Shown here in pieces: positions 34,998 to 43,827 of a stretch of DNA of 64,000 nucleotides. Every line of letters starts with the position of its first letter. Position 1 is the stretch's first letter. This DNA is from CAWKEY01 sp963848675. Lineage in GTDB: Bacteria > Pseudomonadota > Gammaproteobacteria > Methylococcales > Methylomonadaceae. Location of the stretch: positions 20,681 to 84,680 of the forward strand of contig CAWKEY010000022.1 of the NCBI GenBank assembly GCA_963848675.1. Reading direction: 5' to 3'. Under the pieces are notes generated by a model. The model saw nothing but the letters and a program-made list of their open reading frames with translations. It was not told the DNA's origin and made no database searches. Both the position numbers and the translations under genes were made by a program.

Positions 34998-36128
34998 CTA
35001 ATCCCGTTTAAATTCATCTGGCACTTTAATATCACCCGGGGGTAACGGCTCGTCCCAATGATTCTGCCGTGCTGTTTTTAACTGGTAAATATAGGCCAGC
35101 ACCTGAGCCACTGCCAGATAAAGCCCTTGGGGTATTTCTTTGTCCAGATCGGTCGAGTAATACAATGCTCTGGCCAATGGCGGTGACGCCAGCATCGGAA
35201 CGCTGGCCGCCGCGGCTAAATTGCGAATTTGCGCGGCCATCAGATCAACGCCCTTGGCGACCAGTTTGGGCGCACCGCTAGCATGCAGATCGTACTTCAA
35301 GGCCACCGCATAATGACTGGGGTTGGTGACAATCACATCGGCTTTCGGCACTTCCGCCATCATGCGGTTTTGCGCCATTTCCATCTGCATCCTGCGCAGC
35401 CGCCCTTTGACTTCAGGACTACCCTCGGTTTCTTTCATTTCATCCTTGATTTCCTGCAAGGTCATTTTCAGTTTCTTGGCGTGATCCCAGAGCTGATAAG
35501 GCACATCAAACATTACCACTACAATCAGCGAGGCACTGAGCAACAAGAAACATAGGGCGATAACATGCAAGCCATGGCCAATGGATTGCTCCAGGGGTTC
35601 GGCACTGAGGCCGGTCAATTCAGTCAGGAACGCTCTGAACAAAAGCACGGCAACCGCAAAGACCAGCAAAAATTTCAGCAAGGCCTTGACCAGCTCAATC
35701 AGCCCTCGCAAGGCAAACAGTCTGGCAACGCCTTTAAAAGGATCGAGTTTTTCAAGCTTTGGTTCTAGCGCTTCCCAACTGAATATCCAGCCGCCCAACG
35801 CCAGCGGTGCAATGATGGCGGCGGCGACCATCACGGCAATAAAAGGCGCAATTAGCATAATGCCGTCAACCATCACGCGCTTGAAATGGATAACCACACT
35901 GAGCGGATCAAAAATGCTTTCCCGGCTCAATTGAAACTGGTTGCGCATTATCTCTATTAGGCTGGCACCCATTTGCTCGCCCAAGGCAAGAAACAAGGTG
36001 GCACTGGTAACCAGCATGACAAAGGTATTAAGCTCTCGGGATCTGGCAATCTGTCCTTTTTTGCGAGCGTCATCCAGACGCTTGCCGGTGGGTTCTTCGG
36101 TTTTTTCTTGCGCTGAGTCTTCGGCCAT
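34998..36128 (-). CDS. flhB: Flagellar export apparatus protein FlhB
   Basis: This 376-residue substrate-specificity switch has four membrane segments in residues ~35-210 and a cytoplasmic domain with the autocleavage site. The site reads NPSH (269-272) in VIVTNPSHYAVALKY instead of the usual NPTH, a conservative Thr-to-Ser change. The N-terminal EKTEEPTGKRLDDARKKGQIARSRE is diagnostic. It pairs functionally with FliK. It is translated nine bases after fliR. Confidence 0.95.
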   Translation of the reverse strand: MAEDSAQEKTEEPTGKRLDDARKKGQIARSRELNTFVMLVTSATLFLALGEQMGASLIEIMRNQFQLSRESIFDPLSVVIHFKRVMVDGIMLIAPFIAVMVAAAIIAPLALGGWIFSWEALEPKLEKLDPFKGVARLFALRGLIELVKALLKFLLVFAVAVLLFRAFLTELTGLSAEPLEQSIGHGLHVIALCFLLLSASLIVVVMFDVPYQLWDHAKKLKMTLQEIKDEMKETEGSPEVKGRLRRMQMEMAQNRMMAEVPKADVIVTNPSHYAVALKYDLHASGAPKLVAKGVDLMAAQIRNLAAAASVPMLASPPLARALYYSTDLDKEIPQGLYLAVAQVLAYIYQLKTARQNHWDEPLPPGDIKVPDEFKRD

Positions 36129-36137
36129 CTTGATTAC

Positions 36138-36911
36138 CTACAAACGTAAAAGCTGCCCGATCACTTCGTAGGCATCGGTCAAGATGCCGCCAAACTGATC
36201 CAGAACGCCCGGCAATGTCAGCCAAATTAATAGTATTCCCAGCATTAAGGTGACCGGAAAACCCACCGAAAAAATATTGAGCTGCGGAGCGGCCCGGGTT
36301 GCCACGCCAAAACTGATATTCACCAGCAACAAGCTGATGATGACCGGCATGGCCAGCAGCAAGCCACCGGCAAAAAGGCGGCTGCTCCAGGCAATGATCG
36401 TCCAAATGTCAGTTTTTTCTACGCCACTCATGCCTATCGGCAAACTGGTAAAGCTGTCCAACAACATTTTTATCAGCAGCAAATGCCCGTCCAAAGCTAG
36501 AAAAATCAGCGTCCCGGTAATCACATACAACTGCGCAACCACGGGTACCTGCTGTCCGCTTTGCGGATCAATCATCGATGCAAAGCCAAGCCCCATACCG
36601 TAGGCGATACCCTGGCCGGCAAAAACAATGGTCGCAAAAACCAGCTGCATGATAAATCCGCTCAGCAAGCCAATCATCAGCTGCTGGATCACCACCATGC
36701 CGCCGTCGTAACTGAACATGGCCACGGCGGGTAAAGGCGGAAGAAGCGGCATGATCACGAAGGTGATCGCTACGGAAAGAATCAGCCTAATCCGGGCAGG
36801 TACAGCACGAATACTGAATACAGGCAATGCGACAAACAAGGCGCCGATGCGCATTAGCGGCCAGATAAATGACTTTACCCATCCCAGGATTTCAGCTTCG
36901 TCAAAATTCAC
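36138..36911 (-). CDS. fliR: Flagellar biosynthesis protein FliR
   Basis: This 257-residue hydrophobic export-gate component has about six helices. Family segments include RIGALFVALPVFSIRAVPARIRLILS and QLMIGLLSGFIMQLVFATIVFAGQGI. Order fliP-fliQ-fliR-flhB is conserved. It is four bases from fliQ. Confidence 0.95.
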   Translation of the reverse strand: MNFDEAEILGWVKSFIWPLMRIGALFVALPVFSIRAVPARIRLILSVAITFVIMPLLPPLPAVAMFSYDGGMVVIQQLMIGLLSGFIMQLVFATIVFAGQGIAYGMGLGFASMIDPQSGQQVPVVAQLYVITGTLIFLALDGHLLLIKMLLDSFTSLPIGMSGVEKTDIWTIIAWSSRLFAGGLLLAMPVIISLLLVNISFGVATRAAPQLNIFSVGFPVTLMLGILLIWLTLPGVLDQFGGILTDAYEVIGQLLRL

Positions 36912-36915
36912 CGGC

Positions 36916-37185
36916 TTATCCGATTAAATGCGGAATGTCCCTGACCAATCCCTGAAAGTAATCGAGAAACATCTGCAACATCCATGGCCCCATAACCAGC
37001 AACACAATGCCGATAACGATTAACTTGGGTACAAAGGTCAGGGTCATTTCGTTAATCTGGGTGGCCGCCTGAAACATGGCAATAATCAAGCCGATAACCA
37101 GGGATGGCAACAATACCGGCGCGGTCAGCTTGACTGCAACCACCATTGCATCCTGGCCGATCATATAAATGGTTTCCGGTGTCAT
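36916..37185 (-). CDS. fliQ: Flagellar biosynthesis protein FliQ
   Basis: This 89-residue protein has two membrane helices. It begins MTPETIYMIGQDAMVVAVKL and carries PSLVIGLIIAMFQAATQINEMTLTF, the FliQ/SctS signature. It is part of the FliPQR core of the export gate. The gap to fliP is 18 bp. Confidence 0.96.
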   Translation of the reverse strand: MTPETIYMIGQDAMVVAVKLTAPVLLPSLVIGLIIAMFQAATQINEMTLTFVPKLIVIGIVLLVMGPWMLQMFLDYFQGLVRDIPHLIG

Positions 37186-37203
37186 GACGGGACTCTGGAC
37201 TTA

Positions 37204-37959
37204 TCAGCTGACATAAAAACTCGCTGCCAGCATTTCCATAATCAGCGACCAGCCATCGGCCAGTACAAACAGCATGATTTTAAACGGCAGCGACACAATC
37301 ATCGGCGACAGCATCATCATACCCATGGACATCAGCACACTGGCAACCACCAGGTCGATAATCAGAAACGGCAAAAAAATTAAAAAGCCAATCTGAAATG
37401 CCGTTTTCAGCTCACTGGTCACATAGGCCGGCAGCAATAACGAGAACGGCACATCATCTGCTGATTCCAGCTCGGCCTTACCGGAAATCCGGATGAACAA
37501 TTCCAGATCGGCCTCGCGGGTTTGTTTCAGCATGAACTGCCGGAATGGTTCCGAAGCCTTGGCGAGCGCCACCGTCACATCTATTTTTTCTTCCAGATAA
37601 GGCTGCACGGCGTTGCTGTTGACCTGCTCCAAAACCGGCATCATGATAAAAATGGTGAGGAACAAAGACAGCCCCAATAACACCTGATTGCTCGGCGCTT
37701 GCCCGCTGCCCAAGGCCTGGCGCAGCAAGCTTAAAACAATCATGATGCGGGTGAAAGAGGTCATGGTCAGCAACAACGCGGGCAGAAGCGTCAACAGTGT
37801 CATTAAGGCCACAATCTGAATCGTTACGCTGTACGTCTGGCCACCTTGCGGATTAGTGGTTACCGTAAGCGCATCTATTCCCGCGGCACTGCACACAGAG
37901 GTACCCGCCAGCCCGGCCAAAACAACCGCCGCTAAACGCAATAACCTATGGCTACGCAT
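37204..37959 (-). CDS. fliP: Flagellar biosynthesis protein FliP
   Basis: This 251-residue protein has a cleavable signal (residues 1-25, ending in SVCSAA) and four membrane helices. Signatures are LLTMTSFTRIMIVLSLLRQALG and VLMSMGMMMLSPMIVSLPFKIMLFVLADGW. It is the central FliPQR pore protein. It overlaps fliO by eight bases. Confidence 0.96.
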   Translation of the reverse strand: MRSHRLLRLAAVVLAGLAGTSVCSAAGIDALTVTTNPQGGQTYSVTIQIVALMTLLTLLPALLLTMTSFTRIMIVLSLLRQALGSGQAPSNQVLLGLSLFLTIFIMMPVLEQVNSNAVQPYLEEKIDVTVALAKASEPFRQFMLKQTREADLELFIRISGKAELESADDVPFSLLLPAYVTSELKTAFQIGFLIFLPFLIIDLVVASVLMSMGMMMLSPMIVSLPFKIMLFVLADGWSLIMEMLAASFYVS

Positions 37960-38398
37960 CGGATCGGCCTTGCCCTAGGTGCTTCAGAATGTGCGCAAAG
38001 CCGGCGTCCAAACCAGAAGGTGCGGTTTCTTCCTTGAGCAAACAGTCTTCACCCTCAAGCACATGCAAAGTTTCGATGCGCCCCGGCGTGACTCCCAGAA
38101 CAAGCTGTTTTTTACCCACCTGTAACAACACGACTTTTTCCCGCATGCCTAAGGCTAACCCTCCCAACACACGCATTTTCGCGGCATTAGCCGCGGAACC
38201 GCTAAACCCTGCCGCCTTGCGCAAGCCCCAGACACACAGAAAAAACACGCCTAAGACTATCAACAGCCCCATGCCCCAGCTCATCATATCGACAGAAGAA
38301 ACAGCTCTGGCTGTGGCGTTTGCAGTCTCGGTAGCGGCGGCAATGCAAGCCGGAAACCACCCCAACAATAACCAATAGCGCATTGATTTTAAAAACAT
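37952..38398 (-). CDS. fliO: Flagellar biosynthesis protein FliO
   Basis: This 148-residue protein has a signal-like N terminus, one transmembrane helix (MGLLIVLGVFFLCVWGLR) and a FliO cytoplasmic domain (KMRVLGGLALGMREKVVLLQVGKKQLVLGVTPGRI). It assists FliP assembly. It overlaps the fliN stop by one base. Confidence 0.9.
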   Translation of the reverse strand: MFLKSMRYWLLLGWFPACIAAATETANATARAVSSVDMMSWGMGLLIVLGVFFLCVWGLRKAAGFSGSAANAAKMRVLGGLALGMREKVVLLQVGKKQLVLGVTPGRIETLHVLEGEDCLLKEETAPSGLDAGFAHILKHLGQGRSDA

Positions 38399-38763
38399 CA
38401 GGCTAATCGTTTAACCCGTTCTGATGGACTGATGACATCTGTAAGACGGATACCGAATTTATCATTGACCACAACGACTTCGCCGTGGGCTATCAAGGTA
38501 CCGTTTACTAATACATCCAGCGGCTCTCCGGCAAAACGATCCAGTTCAACCACCGAGCCCTGAGTTAACTGCAGCAGGTTTCTGATATTAATATGAGTTT
38601 GGCCAATTTCCATGGAAATGGTGACGGGAACATCCAGAATAACATCCAGATTAAGTTCCTCAGCCGAGTTTACAATCGCTTTTTTAACTTCCGCCAGATC
38701 GTCAAATTCTTCGAATGCCGCAGCGGCAAAATCATCAGCCGATTGATTTGCTTGTTCACTCAT
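38398..38763 (-). CDS. fliN: Flagellar motor switch protein FliN
   Basis: This 121-residue C-ring protein has a C-terminal SpoA domain: VILDVPVTISMEIGQTHINIRNLLQLTQGSVVELDR, then VLVNGTLIAHGEVVVVNDKFGIRLTDVIS. This is the canonical FliN pattern. The N-terminal acidic region is short. It is 35 bp downstream of fliM. Confidence 0.96.
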   Translation of the reverse strand: MSEQANQSADDFAAAAFEEFDDLAEVKKAIVNSAEELNLDVILDVPVTISMEIGQTHINIRNLLQLTQGSVVELDRFAGEPLDVLVNGTLIAHGEVVVVNDKFGIRLTDVISPSERVKRLA

Positions 38764-38798
38764 CTTTCCCCCAACACATTGTTTAAATCCGTAACAGT

Positions 38799-39779
38799 TC
38801 AGATTGAATCGTGCGTTACCTTGTCAATAATTCGTACCGCATAATTACCATCCGATACACCGATCTTGCCCACAAAAACAGGAACCCCCTCAGCCTTCAA
38901 GGTCACGGTTTCCGGCATATCAAAAGGGATGACATCACCTTTTTTTAAACGCATCACATTCCTGATCGGCATGCTTTTTTCCATTAGAAAACTCTCCATA
39001 CCCACCTCGGCCCGCATAATTTCATTGCGTAGTGCCGATTGCCAACGGCCATCAACTTCGCCACTGTCACTGATAACGGCATCCAGTAAATCCCTGATCG
39101 GCTCAACCATTGAATACGGCACGGTAATGTTAATATCGCCACCGCCACCTTCCAGCTCAACATGAACTGTAGAAATAACCACCACTTCAGAAGGGCTGAC
39201 TATATTGGCAAACTGTGGATTGACTTCAGAACTTAAATATTCAAAATTAAGCTCCATCACCGGTCTCCAGGCCTCTTTCAGATCCTTGAAAATCATCTCC
39301 AGAATAATCCGGATGATGCGCATTTCTGTCGGCGTAAATTCCCGGCCTTCTGCCTTGTTATAAAATTGACCGCCCCCACCAAAGAAATTATCTACTGTGG
39401 TAAAAACCAGACGCGGCTCCATGACAATCAGAGCACGTCCTCGCAATGGCAAAAACTTGACGATATTTAAATTAGTCGGAACAAACAAGCTCTGGACATA
39501 TTCGGAAAATTTCTGCACCTGAATACTGGAGATGGAGATTTCTGCCGAGCGCCGTAAAAAATTGAATAAGGAAATACGGAAATATCTGGCAAAGCGCTCA
39601 TTAACCATTTCCAGTGTCGGCATCCGTCCACGGACAATCCTTTCCTGACTGGTAAAATCATAACTTCTGATGCTCTCGTCCTCTCGAAAAGCATCCGTCT
39701 CCGTTTCAATATCGCCTTCATCGACGCCATGCAACAGCGCATCAATTTCTTCTTGGGACAGTAAATCAGCAGACGACAT
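38799..39779 (-). CDS. fliM: Flagellar motor switch protein FliM
   Basis: This 326-residue C-ring protein keeps the extreme N-terminal CheY-phosphate docking peptide (LLSQEEIDALLHGV). A CheC-like middle domain (SLFNFLRRSAEISISSIQVQKFSEY; GRALIVMEPRLVFTTVDNFFGGGG) and a C-terminal SpoA domain (KKGDVIPFDMPETVTLKAEGVPVF) follow. Retention of the CheY site implies that a CheY is encoded elsewhere. It is three bases from fliL. Confidence 0.96.
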   Translation of the reverse strand: MSSADLLSQEEIDALLHGVDEGDIETETDAFREDESIRSYDFTSQERIVRGRMPTLEMVNERFARYFRISLFNFLRRSAEISISSIQVQKFSEYVQSLFVPTNLNIVKFLPLRGRALIVMEPRLVFTTVDNFFGGGGQFYNKAEGREFTPTEMRIIRIILEMIFKDLKEAWRPVMELNFEYLSSEVNPQFANIVSPSEVVVISTVHVELEGGGGDINITVPYSMVEPIRDLLDAVISDSGEVDGRWQSALRNEIMRAEVGMESFLMEKSMPIRNVMRLKKGDVIPFDMPETVTLKAEGVPVFVGKIGVSDGNYAVRIIDKVTHDSI

Positions 39780-39782
39780 AAC

Positions 39783-40283
39783 TTATTGCATAACAAAAGC
39801 GGTAAAAAATACTTCTTTTACCTGACCCTTACCGGCCATCTTTTTTAAAATACCGCTCACTTCATGCAGCATTGCGGCCCGCAACTGCTCCTTACCTTCG
39901 TAAGTCTTCAAACTCTCTGCGCCTTGGGCATTTATCATCATCAGAAGATTGTTCCGTATCATCGGCTCATGTTTTTTCAGGGCATCCACCGCATCCGCCT
40001 CCTCAACCAAAAATGAAACCGAGACCTGAATGAGGCGGACATCTGAGGCTTTAGAAAAATCGACAATCAAAGGTTTGCTCATATCGAAATAAAACTCCTC
40101 TTTTGGGGTGAGCTCCTCCTGGGCCAGTTTTGTACTCTCAGCAGCGCTGGAATCACCTTTCAAAAAATAATACGCTGCGCCCCAGCCCGTTGCCAACAAC
40201 AGTAATGCAGCGACAGCAATGATAATGATCAATTTTTTGGAGGATTTTTTTTCTTCCCCGTTTTTTTTTTCAATTTGAGCCAT
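39783..40283 (-). CDS. fliL: Flagellar basal body-associated protein FliL
   Basis: This 166-residue inner-membrane protein has one transmembrane helix (LIIIIAVAALLLLATGWGAAYYF, about residues 18-40) and a periplasmic FliL domain (LIVDFSKASDVRLIQVSVSFLVEE; KEVFFTAFVMQ). It surrounds and supports the stators. It is the first gene of the fliL-...-fliA-motCD unit. The poly-T run at 40261-40270 encodes a Lys stretch near its start. Confidence 0.93.
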   Translation of the reverse strand: MAQIEKKNGEEKKSSKKLIIIIAVAALLLLATGWGAAYYFLKGDSSAAESTKLAQEELTPKEEFYFDMSKPLIVDFSKASDVRLIQVSVSFLVEEADAVDALKKHEPMIRNNLLMMINAQGAESLKTYEGKEQLRAAMLHEVSGILKKMAGKGQVKEVFFTAFVMQ

Positions 40284-40315
40284 TTTGAAAACCTGTTAAT
40301 TTAACTCATCAACTA

Positions 40316-40330
40316 GCAATTTATTAACCA
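40316..40330 (-). promoter_or_regulatory. Sigma-54 promoter (-24/-12) of the fliL operon
   Basis: The minus strand reads TGGTTAATAAATTGC with exact GG/GC spacing, ending 32 bp upstream of the fliL ATG. An ISNCY-like element begins 156 bp further upstream, so the core promoter is intact but any distal activator sites may have been displaced. The rest of the 203-bp gap has only a small CTGTTT/AAACAG palindrome at 40352-40366. Confidence 0.75.
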
Positions 40331-40486
40331 AACAACAATATCTGTTTGATAAACAGGAACCTATCGTTTCTCCGATATGATGTTGCAGGGAGAAATGGAC
40401 ACTAAGTGAATAGACGCCTCTACCGATTGGAAAGTATAGAAGATACGCGTCAGAAAACCGTCTTTTACTGTAAAAAGATCTATATA

Positions 40487-42402
40487 GTGCCTGACCGAAA
40501 AAGCCAAAAATAACCGCCCTCACAGCAAAAGGTGCCAAAATTCACGCGGAAGCTGGAAGGCTAACGGCTTTCTTGTGGTGCTTATCGACTAAAAAGCTTG
40601 CAATCCATCCGGCAGGGGCAAGCTCTCGGGATTCCGGACGCAGCTTGCCTGTCTTGCCGCAATACCGCGGTTAAAAAACTTAGGCGGCGAGCTTTTGCTG
40701 GCGCTGTCGTAGCCGCTCCCGCTCCCGCTCCTGAGCCAGACGCTCGCGTTCGGCGTCGCGCTTGATCTGACCGATCTTTTGGAGGTTGCGCGACAGCACG
40801 GCCAGGGCGACATAGCGCTTGAAGCCGCCGATGCCGTGGTCTGGGCACTTGTCCAGGCCGTGCACCTCCAGCGCGTTGATGCCGGACTCAACGGCCGAGT
40901 GCGCCTTCCGGGCGGCAACAAAGGCGCCATCGCGCTCACGCGCCTCATCGCTGGCAGACCACTTGCCTTTCTTGGGCAGGGTGACTTGGTCAAGCATCGC
41001 CTTAAGCTCGGTTTGGTTGGCGGGGCTGTGGAAGCCCTTGTCAAAGCTACAGGCCTTGAACGAGGGGAAGTGCTGTTGCGTTTCCTTGACGATGCTTACC
41101 GCGATCTGGTCGTCTGTTTGTTTTTCCATGACCTGATGGTGCAAGATGAAGCCCTCCTTGCTTTCCACCACCGCCACGCGCAGGCCTAACTCCACCGGCA
41201 CCCCGGCCTTGCCCTTGACGATCCATTCGGTGTGCGGCTGGAACAGGGAGAAGACTTTCTCATCGTGCGGGATGACCTCACCCTTGAGCACGCGGCGCTC
41301 GATTTGGCCGATTTGGCGCTGGGCGTGGGCGATGAATTGCCGGGGCTTGGCTAGTTGCATTGCGCAGACGGCGTACTGGCTGGCCAGTTGCGCGACGGTC
41401 GCTTCGACGCGCTTTAGGTGGGCGGCCGACAGGCTAATGAAGGTCTGGTGAGCCTTGGCGATCTGCTCGGCCTTGGCCTGCTGCTTGGCCGCGTCCTTGG
41501 AGGTGGAGTGTTTGAGCTTCTGGATGACGCGCATGGCTTTTCTGAGTTTCTTCAGGCAGTTCTTAAACTGCCGCCAGCCCTTCAGATCGTAGGTCTCGCT
41601 GAATTGCGCGCAAAGCTGGAGGAGCACCCACATGGCATCGTACAGCAGGTTGACGTCGGTTGGAAAGTGCACGTCAGTCTCCACCACGAACGAGTCACAG
41701 CGGCCTGCGGCGGGCGCGGGGCTGTTTTTTTTACCGAGCAGGGCATAGCCGGTCTCCACCACCGCCTGGTTGATGCGGGCCAGGATCTCCGGCGTGAACA
41801 AGGCGAGATTGTCCTTGAGCGTCTGTAGGGAGAATATCTTTTCGTCCCATTCGGCAATGCCAAGGATGAGCCGCAGGGTGCGGTGCTGGTTGGCCAACTC
41901 GTGGATGCGGTCAAAGTCGGCGTTCAGGCACAGGCGCAAGCAACCCAGCACCAGGATGGTCCATTGGTTCATGCCAGGGCAGCCCAACTCGGCGGAGACC
42001 ACTTTGGCCTGGCCGTCGACGACTTGCGTCGGCAGGATGTCCTTGATGATCTCGAAGACCTTGTCCCGCAAGCCATCGCTGCAATAGATGTGCTGGAGGC
42101 CGAGCAGGATCAGGGGGATGTCGTCCCGCGAGCGCACGTCGATCTGGATGTCGGCGATGTCGACTTGGCCGATGGTCTGTTGGCTTGGGAAGGTGTCTCT
42201 CATGAGTTTTCCCTGAGTTTTGGGTGGTTTGGCAGGGCCCGCCCTGTTGGTGTTGACGGGACGTTTTCTATTGTTATTGTTTTTCAATGGCTTGAAGGTT
42301 TTGGCCCGGCACCGCTGGTTGGGTGCGGTCATCATCTTCATTATTGATATTATACTGCAAGCTGTTGTTATATAATAGCTATTTTACTTATCGGTCAGGC
42401 AC
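40487..42402 (-). mobile_element. ISNCY-like insertion sequence, copy 1
   Basis: This 1,916-bp element has 12-bp perfect terminal inverted repeats (GTGCCTGACCGA at 40487-40498; its complement at 42391-42402). It is flanked by the direct 6-bp target duplication TATATA (40481-40486 and 42403-42408). It is nearly identical to copy 2 at 61868-63777, differing by a 6-bp indel and a few substitutions. It is notably more GC-rich than its surroundings. Confidence 0.93.
40680..42203 (-). CDS. ISNCY-like transposase, copy 1
   Basis: The transposase has 507 residues from ATG 42201-42203 (MRDTFPSQQTIGQVDIADIQ), with an AGGGA site upstream. An in-frame extension of 46 codons is unlikely to be translated. 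Sequence style (FDRIHELANQHRTLRLILG; HVYFPTD-like acidic patch VETDVHFPTDVNLLYDAM; DKGFHSP) matches large transposases placed in the ISNCY/ISDol1 group of DDE enzymes. The likely acidic catalytic residues are in VETDVHFPTD, ACSFDKGFHS and the SAVESGINALE C-terminal Glu. It ends in an Arg/Glu-rich helix in which a repeated RE unit makes the difference to copy 2. Confidence 0.85.
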   Translation of the reverse strand: MRDTFPSQQTIGQVDIADIQIDVRSRDDIPLILLGLQHIYCSDGLRDKVFEIIKDILPTQVVDGQAKVVSAELGCPGMNQWTILVLGCLRLCLNADFDRIHELANQHRTLRLILGIAEWDEKIFSLQTLKDNLALFTPEILARINQAVVETGYALLGKKNSPAPAAGRCDSFVVETDVHFPTDVNLLYDAMWVLLQLCAQFSETYDLKGWRQFKNCLKKLRKAMRVIQKLKHSTSKDAAKQQAKAEQIAKAHQTFISLSAAHLKRVEATVAQLASQYAVCAMQLAKPRQFIAHAQRQIGQIERRVLKGEVIPHDEKVFSLFQPHTEWIVKGKAGVPVELGLRVAVVESKEGFILHHQVMEKQTDDQIAVSIVKETQQHFPSFKACSFDKGFHSPANQTELKAMLDQVTLPKKGKWSASDEARERDGAFVAARKAHSAVESGINALEVHGLDKCPDHGIGGFKRYVALAVLSRNLQKIGQIKRDAERERLAQERERERLRQRQQKLAA

Positions 42403-42444
42403 TATATAACAGAGAAGGTTAGAATGATTTTTGGTAACTTCTCA

Positions 42445-43653
42445 TTACCCACAGGTAGCCGCAGCCCGAATCAAATCGGATAACGGTGGAATATTACTTT
42501 CGCCAAACAACCTATCCTTAAGATAATGCCAAAACGAAATCTTGTGCTTTAGGCAAGTCTTTTTTAAGCTGGCAAAGGTATCGCGACATCTTCGTCCTGC
42601 CTCACTACGAGTGCTACCGCTTATTTTTCGTTTTTTAACGTAATCCCGAATATCGCGTTCGCTCAGGTTGTTGTGGAGTGGTAAATAAGGTTTGTCGAGA
42701 ACCCGAAGTAATTCGTGTTGATTGTTGCCCATCCGCTGTAGGGCAAGATTCAGTGTTACGTATGCCGTTTTGGCGCCGCACATCGTTTTAAATCGGGATT
42801 TGATGTCTTCAGCCTGGATTGCCGTTGGCTCAAGTTTGTAGGCTTTCAGATCTCGGTAAATCTGCCAGAGTTGTTCGCGTGTGTTATCAACGGCTTTAAC
42901 ATGCTCAGCAGTTAAGGGAATGAGACGATTGAGGATGCGTTCGGCATGAATCCAACACAACGCATGGTCAAAGACATTAAACTGTCCAGCATCATCGCTG
43001 ACAATGCTAAGGGTAACAGGAATGCCTTGAGCTAATAGGCCCCCCATTAAAGCGCCTTCGGTGATAATTCGCCGATGCCGCTTGGTTTTGATCCCATGCT
43101 GATTCAGCCATTTCCCCCAATCGAGAGCGGTTTCGATACGCACTACCTTATCGGCTGGATCCGCTAGCGGTAGGCTACACACCGCTTCACCCTGAAATTC
43201 AAGCTCAAGACGCGCTAACAGAATAGGCGGCAGTTTTTGTTGTTCCATATACGCGAAGGTGCCGGCATTCAGCACATAGAAATGATCGCTGCCTTGGCCT
43301 AAACAGCTGAGGAAGTTAATGCGGCTTTTGCTTTCCGTGCTACTAAACCAGGCAAACAGCTCATTACCGATATGTGTGCAATAGCCGTTTTTGCCATCAT
43401 GGCGCGCTCCTGTGTCATCGGTATGTATATACTGCGAGACGGACAATCCGGCTTGTAGTAATTGGTCTTTTTCATCATGGAACAGATCCAAACCATCGGT
43501 AATAAACTGACTTAACCGACCGCTGGAAATAGCAACCCCCAAGTCATGCAATTGTTTCAACAGCAGCGGTTGGGTGACATGTTGATGATGGTATTGATAG
43601 AGGATGAAACTGATCAAGTGGTTGCCAAAGTGGCAGCCGTTAAGCCCGTCGTC
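42445..43653 (-). pseudogene. IS66-family transposase, N-terminally truncated relic
   Basis: About 400 residues of the IS66 TnpC catalytic core and C terminus remain. They include YHHQHVTQPLLLKQLHDLGVAISSGRL, HTDDTGARHDGKNGYCTHIG and the DDAGQF region, CWIHAERILNRL, and the end LHNNLSERDIRDYVKKRKISGSTRSEAG. The leucine-zipper and zinc-finger N terminus is missing. In-frame homology (GCHFGNHLISFILYQY) runs upstream of the first possible start and stops at the left end of the adjacent transposon (43654). A GTAACTTCTCATTACCC sequence at 42434 resembles an IS66 end (GTAA...). Confidence 0.82.
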
Positions 43654-43750
43654 TGTTACGTCTGCCCCTATTTAATCCCCAGATACGACTTTAGTCCCTA
43701 AGTAATTCAGGGATTCTGGCTGTAGAGTCCCTTTCTAAGCGCGAGACAAA
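43654..43750. repeat. Left transposon end with subterminal repeats
   Basis: The order is TGTTACGTC (43654-43662), CCCCTATTT (43665-43673), AGTCCCT (43693-43699), AGTCCCT (43726-43732) and AGCGCGAGACAAA (43738-43750). Each has a reverse-complement partner in the right end, as expected of multiple transposase-binding sites. Confidence 0.65.
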
Positions 43751-43827
43751 TTTGGTATTTAAAAGGCTGGCACTCCTCTGTTATCGTGGGAAGCTTCGAA
43801 ACCAATCACGCAGAAAGAGGCCTGCCT

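Noticed and set aside
40296..40538. An 80-residue minus-strand frame upstream of fliL
   Set aside because: It runs across the sigma-54 promoter and into the insertion sequence end; it has no coding signature.
40589..41044. Arg/Ser/Pro-rich frames overlapping the ISNCY-like transposases (also at 61970-62419 and on the plus strand)
   Set aside because: These are shadow frames caused by high GC; they are identical in both copies only because the DNA is identical.
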